Positions 7,154 to 14,891 of a stretch of DNA of 35,541 nucleotides are shown here, piece after piece. The translations under genes were made by a program, and so were the position numbers. Numbering within the stretch: position 1 is the first letter of the stretch; each line of letters opens with the position of its first letter. The notes under the pieces were generated by a model. That model was not told the DNA's origin and ran no database searches. It worked only from the letters and a program-made list of their open reading frames with translations. The stretch is from Amycolatopsis palatopharyngis (lineage in GTDB: Bacteria > Actinomycetota > Actinomycetes > Mycobacteriales > Pseudonocardiaceae). The DNA lies in NCBI RefSeq assembly GCF_003385185.1, contig NZ_PQHZ01000056.1, forward strand, positions 1-35,541, in the 5' to 3' direction.

Positions 7154-7673
7154 AGAACGCCCGTGCCCTCAGGTTCTGGTTGCGCCGGGCCAGCGCGCTG
7201 CTGATGCCTGCCCCGGTGAGCGCCATCCCGGTCGCCAGAATGCCGCCGGTCAGCAGCAGGCCGAGTGCTCCCGCACCGAGTTCACCGAGGTCGAGCAGAT
7301 CGCTGGTGATCCGGAAGGCGGTCAGCGGGAAGGCCAGTACGAACAGGCCGGGCAGGATCCCCCAGACCAGCCCGCCGGCCAGCGGGCCGGCCGGAGACAG
7401 CCGGCCGAGCAACGCGACACCGAGCAGGACGAGTCCCCCAGCCACCATCGCTACCGCACCCGTCACCCCGGCCTCACCTGGAAGTTCGGCGATCGTCCTT
7501 CTGATCTGACCGCTGCCGTATCCGACCAGTCCGAGCCCGGCAGGCGTTGCGAGCAGGCCGAGCGCGCCGCTGAACAGGTGCCGAAGAGGCCCGCCGTTCT
7601 CGGTGACCGCGACGGCGGGTGCGTCACCTGCCGTTGACTGATCGTCGAAGACGGGGTGCGAGCTCGACGACAC
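7152..7673 (-). CDS. Membrane protein of unknown function, four predicted helices
   Basis: 173 residues from GTG 7673, chosen because an excellent AGGAGG lies about 6 nt upstream. The frame stays open to 7760, but that extension has no SD. A hydrophilic Ser/Asp-rich N-terminus of about 35 residues (VSSSSHPVFDDQSTAGD) is followed by four Gly/Ala/Leu-rich helices. The first contains LLATPAGLGLVGYG and the second GAVAMVAGGLVLLGVALLG. The third contains GLVWGILPGLFVLAFPLTAF and the last GAGALGLLLTGGILATGMAL. A basic tail RRNQNLRARAF ends it. It converges on rmlD and is divergent from the giant repeat-protein gene, with 364 nt between. I do not recognise the family. Its position at the edge of the non-syntenic region fits an envelope role but proves nothing. 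Confidence 0.75.
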   Translation of the reverse strand: MSSSSHPVFDDQSTAGDAPAVAVTENGGPLRHLFSGALGLLATPAGLGLVGYGSGQIRRTIAELPGEAGVTGAVAMVAGGLVLLGVALLGRLSPAGPLAGGLVWGILPGLFVLAFPLTAFRITSDLLDLGELGAGALGLLLTGGILATGMALTGAGISSALARRNQNLRARAF

Positions 7674-7856
7674 GTGGCGCCTCCTGCTGTTGTCGTTGAC
7701 TGCGAAATCGGGAGTGTAGCGACCCGGCGGCGCGGTTCGGTGGGAAACGGAGTAACCCACTACGACGTTGGTAGGTAGTTCGTTGACTGTGCCAGGAATT
7801 CGCTTCTACGGTCAGGCTGCCGGGCGAACTGCGCCGGAAGCATGGGGACCTGGGGA

Positions 7857-7957
7857 GGGTTATTCACAAGTCGGCAGACGTGCCGCAGTAGGGGCGGTCA
7901 TGGCTGCCGACTGCAAGTGAGACACAGGCATGACACTACGCGGACTGTGAATAACCC
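7857..7957 (+). promoter_or_regulatory. Nested inverted repeats, possible structured leader upstream of giant secreted protein gene
   Basis: Within the 364-nt gap 7674-8037, GGGTTATTCACA (7857-7868) and TGTGAATAACCC (7946-7957) are a perfect 12-bp inverted repeat 77 nt apart. Directly after the left arm, AGTCGGCAG (7869-7877) pairs perfectly with CTGCCGACT (7904-7912), and GCCGC/GCGGT (7882-7886/7894-7898) can close a loop inside it. As RNA this gives a long closing stem, a second stem stacked on it, and a free 33-nt segment. The arms also contain the DnaA-box-like 9-mer TTATTCACA in opposite orientation. It ends 80 nt before the GTG at 8038. I cannot match it to a known riboswitch; a DNA operator is the alternative. 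Confidence 0.5.
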
Positions 7958-8037
7958 GACCTATGAACAAAACACTGGGAATTCGAGCGGTACGGGTCGC
8001 CGTTCCGCGCATCTACTGAATATTGCTGGGGGCAGCG

Positions 8038-11000
8038 GTGTCGACTTCAGTGCGGCGCTTCTTGACCGGTGGCCTGGTCACCGTGTTCGTCTTCTGTCAG
8101 ATCAACACAGGAGGGATCGCGCAGGCCGCGCCCGACGAGCAGCCGCCGGTCCCGGTAGCCAGTGCCGCACCGCGGCCCGCTGTCGGCGAGACCGTTCCCA
8201 GCGGTCTCGTCAGCAGACAGGACGCCGAGGTCGAGCCGCAGCTCGACACGCCGATCACCCCGGTTCCCCCGGTCGAGCAGGGGCCGGACGGCTCCGTCGA
8301 CGTCGAGCGCGGGCCGTCCGCCGCGCTGGAGTCCATTCCGCCGTTGCCCGCCCTGGATCCCGGCACCGGGACGGTTCCGGTCGAACGGTCACGGGTCGTC
8401 CCCGACCCGCCGGTCCGGCCGGAGAAGCTGACGTTGCCGGAGCGGCCCGGTCAGGAACTGGTGGACGCCACCACGGACGACGCCACCGAGACACTCCGGA
8501 ACGCGGGCAGGCTCGCCGCGGACGGCACCGCCGAGCTGGACGCGAACAACCTGCAACCGCAGGTGGCCTCCGCGCAGGTCGTCGATCCCAGCAGGCGCGC
8601 CAGCCTGCAGGAGCTGATCGACGCGCTGGCAGCCGGCGAACTGCCGCCGCCGCTTCCGGTCGATCCGTTGGCACTACTGGAAGAACTGCCGGACGGGATT
8701 CCCCGTATCACCTATCGCGTCTGCTCGGAGTCGGCGACGAAGCAGGTGTCCTGCTCACTCACCCTGCCGCTCGGTGTGCCCGCGGTCGTCGACGTCACCG
8801 GCGATCGAACGCCGGACGTGCTGGCCGATCTGCTGCCCGCGGTCGCAGTCGGCGACATCGTCGGCCCGGTGCGGGAGATACTCGACCTGGAACGCGAACT
8901 CGACGAGGTGACCAGCAGGCTCGGGGTGGTACTCGAACTGCTGGAGGACCCGCTCAACGCCATCCTCCATCCCGAGCTGCTGGTCGAGCGGCTGCGGCTC
9001 GAGGAACTGGTGGACAGCCTCACCACCACCCTGCAGGAGAAGGTCGAAGCCCTGCTGCGAGTGATCAACGTGGGGCTGGCGATGCTGTCGGTGCGCCTGC
9101 CCACCAGTGAGCTGGCGGGCCAGGACCTGCCGGGGCACGTCTGGGCGGTATACGACATCCCCGGCCGCAAGCGCCTTTCCCTTGGTTACGACGGCTTCCG
9201 CAGGGGCAGCAGCCTGCCGGCCGCCTCTCTTGGCATCTTCACCCTCAACCCGATCGAGGCCGTCAGGGGGATCTACGACATCAAGGCATCGCTGATCCAG
9301 GTGGGCGCAGGGGATTCGCTCGCGGTGACGGCAGGCATGGCGTCGGTCGCCGAAGGACGCGACGGCGAAGCCTATGACCCAACGGTCGCCAGTTCGAGAT
9401 TCTCACCGGTACCGACACTGTTCCATGCGCACGCGTTCATCGATCCCGGCGCGGCAGACCGAAGTCAGCAGGCGAAGATCGACGCGAGTAGCAGTGAGCA
9501 GACTCAACTCGACGCCCAGGTGCTGTCGAACCGCCGCTCCACCGGGCCCGGCACGGATCGGTTCGACCAGCTGAAGGTCGACGTGTTACCGACCGAGGTG
9601 TCCGCGTCGCTCACCCGCCCGGCAGGGGGTGGTGACGCCACAGTGGACTACCAGGCCGACTCGACGATCGACGACGTGCTGTTCGCCGATTTCGTCTACT
9701 CCGGGCAGACGCTGAACCGCGCGGTGCAGGCACAGGCCACGGCCGTGCCCGCGCGGTGGAACGCGGTGCTGAGTTCCGCGGGACCCGACGTGTCACTCGG
9801 CTACGACGCGAGCAGCAGGCTGGCCGCCCTGGACGCCGCGTTCTTCGACCGTGAACCGGCCATTGTCCTGCGAGGGTCGCTGCGCGAACTGCCCACCGCA
9901 CTCGACCTGCTCGTGGATCCGCAGGCGAGCCATCTCAACGTCACCGCGGAACAGGCGATCGGTTCGGCGGCCGTGGCCATGTCGAAGAATCTGGGTTCCT
10001 TCGCTCCACTGGACGGGGACCATGCCACGGTCATCACCGACGGCGGGAAACTCGGTGCGAGTGCGCGCGTGTCCGGGATGCGACAGGTGGATGCCTACTA
10101 CGACGGCCACACGCGGTTGAACACCACGTTCGAGCCCGGCGGGCAGTCGTTCGTCGGAGCGGGCGACATCGACGGCGTGCACAAGGCGCGTTTGGAGATC
10201 TCCAACCTGCCGAGAACGGCCGCCATCGACGCGAACACCGCGGCCCGCACGATCGGGTACCGGGCCAGCGAGGTGATCGACAGGGCGCATGTCGCCTACA
10301 CCAACACGCAGAACGGCCCCACGGTGTTCGGCACGGTACTGCAAGTGCCGTCCACAGTAGACTTGAGCTACGAAGTGGGGGAACAGTCGAGGCTGCACTA
10401 CGAGGCGTCCAGCCGGATTCCGAGAGTCGAGCTGTTCGGCAGCCTCGGCCACATCGAGAGCCTGCGGCCCGAGCAGGACCACTACCTTTCCGCGGCGACC
10501 ACTGGGGTGCCCACCCGGATGGACCTGCTGGTGGACCAGGCGGCCAAGCATCTGCAGGGTGATCTCGAGCAGTCCATGGACAGTGTCGACGTGGTGGCAC
10601 GCGTGCCCGCGGCCGGCCGTGACTGGACCGCGATGACTGAGCTCGCCGGGATTCCCGCGCGGTTCGATGCCGACTGGCCGGGCGGCACCTACCGGTTCCG
10701 CGGCCTGTCCGGGCCACTGGAGTCGGCGCGGCTGGCGGTGCACAACCACGCGGGAGCGATGGCCCCGGACGGTCTGCACCTGGCCGCGCACTATCGCGAG
10801 TCGTCCGGAGATCTGGACGGCAGCATCTCGGTGCGCAACGTGTCCCATGTGGAGTACTCGCGCACCGAGGGCAACCAGACCTTCCGGCTGGACACCGATA
10901 CCGGGGGAGAGCCGGTATTCGTGGACGCAGAGGTCGTGCTGGCCGCCGACGGCGTTGACGACACGGTCCTCGCCGCACTCGGCAGGGTGGACAACCTCCC

Positions 11001-13845
11001 GAGCACGCTCCGCGTCGACTACGGCGACGGAAAGCTCAGCTACGGCGCCGACCGCAACGTCGGGCTGGCGCTCGGCGTGCGGTTCGGCAAGCTCGCCGCG
11101 CTCGAGGGACTCGGCGCGCCGCTGTTCGACAACGGTGTGGCGGCGGTCGCGCGAGGGTGTGACGACGGTGCCGGATGTGCTCGGGACGAGGGCGCCTTCT
11201 GCCAGACCTTCCCCCGATGCTTCGGTGTCGTCGGCACCGTCAACCTGCCGGGCCTGCCGACCGGTATCACTGTGGACCTGACCGAACGGCAGGTCGTTCT
11301 CGACGACTACCGGCCGACCGCGCCGCTGCAGGCGTACGTCGGCGTGCACGGCCTGCTCGAGGGAGTCCCCGACTTCGAGGCGATGGCGACGCTGGACGGC
11401 CTTGCCTCCCCGCTGGACCTGACGGTGGGACCGATCACCGTCTCCGGTGGACTCGTCGACGTCGGCTACACCGCATCGGCCCCGCTGGGCACGCTGACCG
11501 TCGAGGCGGACGCCAGGACGACCGATCCCCGGTTCCCCGTGCTACGGGGAAAGGCGACGGTGGCCGAGTTGCCCGCGACGATGCACCTGACCGGGCGCCT
11601 CGGGGGCACGACATCGGTGAGTATGCGCAACTCCGCACCGGTGGACGACATCGCGATCACGGTCACCGGGGACCGATCCGGCTATCTGCGCGCCGGGGTG
11701 AGCGGGGTACCGGCCGAGGCCGACGTGCTCGTCGACGCGGTCGCCGGGCATGCGGAGGTCACGATGTCGGCCCCGATCAGGGCGGTGACGGCGCTGGTCC
11801 GCGACATTCCGGTGAACGGACGGACCTGGTCGGCGTTCGGCGAACTGCGGGACATTCCCGCGAAGTTCACCGCGGACTGGTCCGGTGGGCGGTACCTGCT
11901 CGACGTGGAGTCGGGGCGGCTCGGCTCGGCGGCGTTCGCGGTGACCAACCACGCCGGCGCGGTCGCGCCGCTCGGGTCGCATCTGGCGGTGCACTACCGC
12001 GAGTCCACCGGCAACGTGGATGCCAGCGCACGGATCGCGAACGTGTCCCGGGCGGAGTACAGCCACACGGGCAGTGATTTCACCACTCGGTTCAACGCGG
12101 CTTCGCAGGAACTCGCGCTGGACGGTGATGTGGTGCTCGCCGCGGACGGAGCCGACGACGTCCGGCTCGCCGCGCTGGGGACGCTCGGGCCACTGCCGAA
12201 CGAGCTGACCATCAGTTCCAATCAGGGAGTCGTCTCCTACACCGCCGACCGGACCCTCGACATCGAGGCCCAGCTGTGGGTCGGCAAGGTCGCCGCGCTG
12301 CGGGGTCTCGGCACGCCCCGGTTCGAGAACGGCATCTCGGTGGTGGACGGCAAATGTCAGGCTGGCGCGGGCTGTGTGGCCGACGAAGGCCCGTTCTGCG
12401 TCGAGGGCGGGTGCTTCGGCGTCACGAGCATCATCAACGTGACGGGCCTGCCGTCGTCGATCACCATCGACGCGGCGAACTCCCGGTTCGCGTTCTCCGG
12501 CTACCGCCCGGCCGTGGACCTGCTGGAGTTGTACGTCGCCGACTCGGTGTTCACCCCGGCGCCGCTGACCGGGGCAAGGGCGAAGGTGGAGTTGACCGGG
12601 CTGCCGCAGGGCATCGACTTCACCCTGGGACCGATCAAGGTCGACGACGGTGTCGATATCGCGTACGACGCCAGTGTGGACCGGGTCGGCTCGATCGAGG
12701 TGCACGCGGAGGCCTACGACGTCCCGACGTTCGGCACCACCCGTGCACTGGCACAGCTCGACCCGATACCGGGCAAGGTGCGACTCGCAGGCAAGTTCGG
12801 CCAGGCCAGCAACATCTCGGTGGAGAACTCGACCGGCATCAGCAACCTGTTGCTCAAGGCGACCGGAACCTTCGAGGGGACACCGGCGACGGGAGTCGCA
12901 CAGCTGCGCGACGTTCCCGCGAAGTTCGGCATCACTACGGACGTCACCGGTGCCGGGCTCACCGTGCCGAACTTCACCTACCGCTCCCCAGCGAGCACCC
13001 TCGATGGCCTGTTCGGTCTCGAAGGCAGGCTGGTCCGCGAGACCGGCCCGGTGGCCGCGGGGATCACCGGTGTCTCGCTGAACTTCAGCGACCTGGGTGG
13101 GGAGACCGACGTCCGGCTCAACCAGGACTCCTCGGTCAGCCTCACCTCCGCGCCGAAGACGTCGCTGCTGGAGTTCCACACCGGACTCCTGGTCGGCCCG
13201 ATGGACCGGGCCGAGGTGAACGAGGAGCTCTTCTCCTACGCGGGCGGGTTCTTCACCGGCCACCTCCGCGGACACTACGGACTCGGCGAGAGCAGCATCG
13301 ACGACATCGGCTTCGAGATCCACGAAGTCGCCGACCTGACGATCCGTCCCGGCAAGATTCCATTCGGCTCCGGTGACGTGCCACCGGCGGCCGGATACCT
13401 GATGCCGTCCTTCGACGAAGGCGACTACGATCGCGTGGAACTTGGGACGAGTGGCGTGGATCTCCGACCCGACGTGGACCTCACGTTCACGATCGAGCGG
13501 CCGACGCCGTTCCCTGACGCGTTCGAGGAGTCCGTCGTGCTGAAGCCGACAGATAGAATTCAGTTCCACCGGTACGACCAGGAGTACCGGCCGGTCAGCT
13601 CGAAGCTGCAGCTGTTCGTCGGCCCGGCCGACCTCGGCTGTCTCGAGCTGTCGAGCAGGCCGGGCAAGGTCGCGACCGGGGTGAACGGGATCGTGGTGCG
13701 GGGTGCCGACGGTCAGCAGATGGTGAACTTCCTCGATCCCGGCGACGCGATCCCGGACTACGCCATCGACCTGCTGGCGAAGTTCGTCTCGCCGTTCGCC
13801 GACGCGACACTCGATGTCAGTGACTGGAACCTCGGTTCGTGCTGA
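8038..13845 (+). CDS. Giant secreted beta-strand-rich repeat protein (about 1,935 aa)
   Basis: The start GTG 8038 has GGGGG just upstream; TTG 8023 is the alternative. A clear Sec signal peptide (VRRFLTGGLVTVFVFCQ..., cleavage after AQA at about residue 30) is followed by a Pro-rich region, then a VCBS/FG-GAP-like VVDVTGDRTPDVLADL piece. A helical, coiled-coil-like part (RELDEVTSRLGVVLELLEDP onward) follows. From about residue 520 the chain is built of short beta-type modules: an '(L/V/I)P' turn, strands, then Y-x-A-(S/D) and another strand. That motif has Tyr at 538, 589, 741, 788, 1002, 1144, 1401 and 1543. Residues of about 820-1218 and 1219-1620 are tandem copies offset by about 400 residues, each with a four-Cys cluster (1041-1061; 1440-1459). 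I see no LPXTG, lipobox or C-terminal membrane helix. The family is not recognised. Its stop overlaps the first of two lipoprotein genes. Confidence 0.85.
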   Translation: MSTSVRRFLTGGLVTVFVFCQINTGGIAQAAPDEQPPVPVASAAPRPAVGETVPSGLVSRQDAEVEPQLDTPITPVPPVEQGPDGSVDVERGPSAALESIPPLPALDPGTGTVPVERSRVVPDPPVRPEKLTLPERPGQELVDATTDDATETLRNAGRLAADGTAELDANNLQPQVASAQVVDPSRRASLQELIDALAAGELPPPLPVDPLALLEELPDGIPRITYRVCSESATKQVSCSLTLPLGVPAVVDVTGDRTPDVLADLLPAVAVGDIVGPVREILDLERELDEVTSRLGVVLELLEDPLNAILHPELLVERLRLEELVDSLTTTLQEKVEALLRVINVGLAMLSVRLPTSELAGQDLPGHVWAVYDIPGRKRLSLGYDGFRRGSSLPAASLGIFTLNPIEAVRGIYDIKASLIQVGAGDSLAVTAGMASVAEGRDGEAYDPTVASSRFSPVPTLFHAHAFIDPGAADRSQQAKIDASSSEQTQLDAQVLSNRRSTGPGTDRFDQLKVDVLPTEVSASLTRPAGGGDATVDYQADSTIDDVLFADFVYSGQTLNRAVQAQATAVPARWNAVLSSAGPDVSLGYDASSRLAALDAAFFDREPAIVLRGSLRELPTALDLLVDPQASHLNVTAEQAIGSAAVAMSKNLGSFAPLDGDHATVITDGGKLGASARVSGMRQVDAYYDGHTRLNTTFEPGGQSFVGAGDIDGVHKARLEISNLPRTAAIDANTAARTIGYRASEVIDRAHVAYTNTQNGPTVFGTVLQVPSTVDLSYEVGEQSRLHYEASSRIPRVELFGSLGHIESLRPEQDHYLSAATTGVPTRMDLLVDQAAKHLQGDLEQSMDSVDVVARVPAAGRDWTAMTELAGIPARFDADWPGGTYRFRGLSGPLESARLAVHNHAGAMAPDGLHLAAHYRESSGDLDGSISVRNVSHVEYSRTEGNQTFRLDTDTGGEPVFVDAEVVLAADGVDDTVLAALGRVDNLPSTLRVDYGDGKLSYGADRNVGLALGVRFGKLAALEGLGAPLFDNGVAAVARGCDDGAGCARDEGAFCQTFPRCFGVVGTVNLPGLPTGITVDLTERQVVLDDYRPTAPLQAYVGVHGLLEGVPDFEAMATLDGLASPLDLTVGPITVSGGLVDVGYTASAPLGTLTVEADARTTDPRFPVLRGKATVAELPATMHLTGRLGGTTSVSMRNSAPVDDIAITVTGDRSGYLRAGVSGVPAEADVLVDAVAGHAEVTMSAPIRAVTALVRDIPVNGRTWSAFGELRDIPAKFTADWSGGRYLLDVESGRLGSAAFAVTNHAGAVAPLGSHLAVHYRESTGNVDASARIANVSRAEYSHTGSDFTTRFNAASQELALDGDVVLAADGADDVRLAALGTLGPLPNELTISSNQGVVSYTADRTLDIEAQLWVGKVAALRGLGTPRFENGISVVDGKCQAGAGCVADEGPFCVEGGCFGVTSIINVTGLPSSITIDAANSRFAFSGYRPAVDLLELYVADSVFTPAPLTGARAKVELTGLPQGIDFTLGPIKVDDGVDIAYDASVDRVGSIEVHAEAYDVPTFGTTRALAQLDPIPGKVRLAGKFGQASNISVENSTGISNLLLKATGTFEGTPATGVAQLRDVPAKFGITTDVTGAGLTVPNFTYRSPASTLDGLFGLEGRLVRETGPVAAGITGVSLNFSDLGGETDVRLNQDSSVSLTSAPKTSLLEFHTGLLVGPMDRAEVNEELFSYAGGFFTGHLRGHYGLGESSIDDIGFEIHEVADLTIRPGKIPFGSGDVPPAAGYLMPSFDEGDYDRVELGTSGVDLRPDVDLTFTIERPTPFPDAFEESVVLKPTDRIQFHRYDQEYRPVSSKLQLFVGPADLGCLELSSRPGKVATGVNGIVVRGADGQQMVNFLDPGDAIPDYAIDLLAKFVSPFADATLDVSDWNLGSC
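10495..12894 (+). repeat. Tandem duplication of about 400 codons inside the giant protein gene
   Basis: Copy A (about 10495-11691) and copy B (about 11692-12894) encode colinear, diverged sequences. Examples are GRDWTAMTELAGIPARFDAD versus GRTWSAFGELRDIPAKFTAD, LHLAAHYRESSGDLDGS versus SHLAVHYRESTGNVDAS, and VVLAADGVDD versus VVLAADGADD. The Cys clusters correspond (C-x5-C-x7-C-x5-C versus C-x5-C-x7-C-x4-C), and GPITVSGGLVDVGYTAS matches GPIKVDDGVDIAYDAS. Offsets of matched residues are 399-401. Borders are approximate because divergence is high. Confidence 0.8.
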
Positions 13846-14294
13846 CGCCCTGGAGCCGCGCACGGTCGCGCAGACCATCGGCAGGGTCGTCCTTCGGTTC
13901 GGTCGTGCTGGTGTCGGCGCTGGCTGTCGCGGCTCCGGCCGGGCTGTCCGCCTGCGGGCCGGACTGCACCGAGGCCGCGCTGCAGGTTAGTCCGGTCACG
14001 GTCGGCGCCCCGCAGGACCCGCTCACCCTGCGCGGCACCCTGACCTCCGACGACGCGCCGGTCAGCGGGGCGAGGCTCGCTTTCTACTCCGTGCGTACGG
14101 GTGACTCGGGCAGCCTGATCGGTTACGGGACGACTGATGGCTCCGGTACCGGTGAACTGGTCGTCAGTGGTGGGCTGGCAGCGCTGCCGTACCCACCCGA
14201 ATCGGTGACCGGGTACGAGGTGACCTTCGACGTGCTCGATACCGTGGACGGCGTGCGGTACTGCGAGACCAGGGCGAGAGCGACGCTGTCATGA
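13839..14294 (+). CDS. Putative lipoprotein with beta-sandwich-like domain, coupled to giant protein
   Basis: 151 residues from GTG 13839, which overlaps the stop of the giant gene by 7 nt; no other SD-supported start is seen. The basic N-terminus (RARSRRPS) and hydrophobic stretch SVVLVSALAVAAPAG lead to the lipobox LSAC with Cys39, so lipid anchoring outside the membrane is expected. The mature part (about 112 aa) has the look of an Ig-like/transthyretin-like beta domain: LTLRGTLTSDDAPVSGARLA, GYGTTDGSGTGELV, and VTGYEVTFDVLDTVDGVRYC. Apart from the lipid-modified Cys39 there are two Cys residues, one just after the lipobox and one near the end, which could form a disulphide. The overlap implies translational coupling with the giant protein, so the lipoprotein may anchor or chaperone it (inference). 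Confidence 0.78.
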   Translation: MLTPWSRARSRRPSAGSSFGSVVLVSALAVAAPAGLSACGPDCTEAALQVSPVTVGAPQDPLTLRGTLTSDDAPVSGARLAFYSVRTGDSGSLIGYGTTDGSGTGELVVSGGLAALPYPPESVTGYEVTFDVLDTVDGVRYCETRARATLS

Positions 14295-14782
14295 GGCGCG
14301 GAGGCTGTGCGGTTCTGCTGGTACTCGCGCCCGTTCTGGCTGCCTGTGGCGCGGACCGCGCGGAGAGCTCGGCCGACTGCGCGAGGGTCGGTTCGCTGTG
14401 GTCGTCAGGTCAGCCGCTCGCGCAGCTGAACCCCGAACCACCGCCACCGATCCCGGGCACGGTGACCGAGGTGCGGGCGACCGTGCTGCCACCGAAGCCC
14501 GGCATCACCGAGATCCCCGCTGGTGAGTCCACATTGGCCAGGCCGGACGCGGAAGTGCCCACGCTCGTGGCGATCGGCAGGATCAGTGGCGAGGTGGTCG
14601 ATGTCCGGTCAGGATTCGAACGGATCCTCACCGAGCGGAACTGGCGCGCGGGCAGCGGCAGTGAGTCGAAGTCCGGCGGCGAGCTACGCCGGTTCTCCCA
14701 GGCCTACGAAGGGAAGGACGCCTCCGGCTCGGTCGTCGTCCTGAACTGCGACGAACCGTGGTACCTGGTGAGCCAGCGATAA
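14291..14782 (+). CDS. Putative lipoprotein, third gene of the giant-protein operon
   Basis: 163 residues from ATG 14291; the start and the previous stop form the classic ATGA overlap. The N-terminus MRRGGCAVLLVLAPVLAAC is a textbook lipoprotein signal with lipobox LAAC and Cys19. The mature protein begins acidic/Ser-rich, has a proline-rich spacer (LNPEPPPPIPG), then a compact mixed domain with VPTLVAIGRISGEVVDVRSGF and RFSQAYEGKDASGSVVVLNC. One Cys lies near each end of the mature chain. I do not recognise the fold. Tight coupling to the upstream lipoprotein and the giant secreted protein makes a shared extracellular complex the simplest inference. Confidence 0.78.
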   Translation: MRRGGCAVLLVLAPVLAACGADRAESSADCARVGSLWSSGQPLAQLNPEPPPPIPGTVTEVRATVLPPKPGITEIPAGESTLARPDAEVPTLVAIGRISGEVVDVRSGFERILTERNWRAGSGSESKSGGELRRFSQAYEGKDASGSVVVLNCDEPWYLVSQR

Positions 14783-14801
14783 CCCCCGCCCCACCCCCTC
14801 T

Positions 14802-14891
14802 CGCACTTTCCCGGGAAAGCGCGATTCAGGAGTCTCGCGCTTTCCCGGGAAAGTGCGGTTGGGGAGTCTCGCGCTTTCCCGGGAAAGTGCG
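14802..14891. repeat. Three tandem 22-bp palindromes at 34-bp spacing (family B)
   Basis: Copies lie at 14802-14823, 14836-14857 and 14870-14891, each centred on TTTCCCGGGAAA with arms GCRC...; the full ideal core is GCACTTTCCCGGGAAAGTGC. Start-to-start distance is exactly 34 bp twice, and the 12-nt spacers both end GGAGTCT. The array fills the gap between the converging lipoprotein and Asp-box genes and touches the stop codon of the latter, so it could act as a two-way terminator. Relatives occur at 32395-32416 and 32437-32458. Confidence 0.85.

Noticed and set aside
7857..7957. c-di-AMP (ydaO) riboswitch or replication origin (two TTATTCACA boxes)
   Set aside because: The conserved ydaO segments such as GAACCCGNCAGCUAACC are not present. 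Only two DnaA-like boxes, and no dnaA/dnaN context or AT-rich unwinding element, are seen.
9793..13878. Long minus-strand open frames (518 and 778 codons) opposite the giant protein gene
   Set aside because: They are typical antisense shadows of GC-rich coding DNA: compositionally odd (very rich in Arg, Gly, His and Asp), no SD, no recognisable motifs. The plus-strand frame has a signal peptide and coherent repeats.
14802..14891. Possible short CRISPR array because of the regular 34-bp period
   Set aside because: The spacers are 12 nt and nearly identical, the repeat is a full palindrome, and no cas gene is near.
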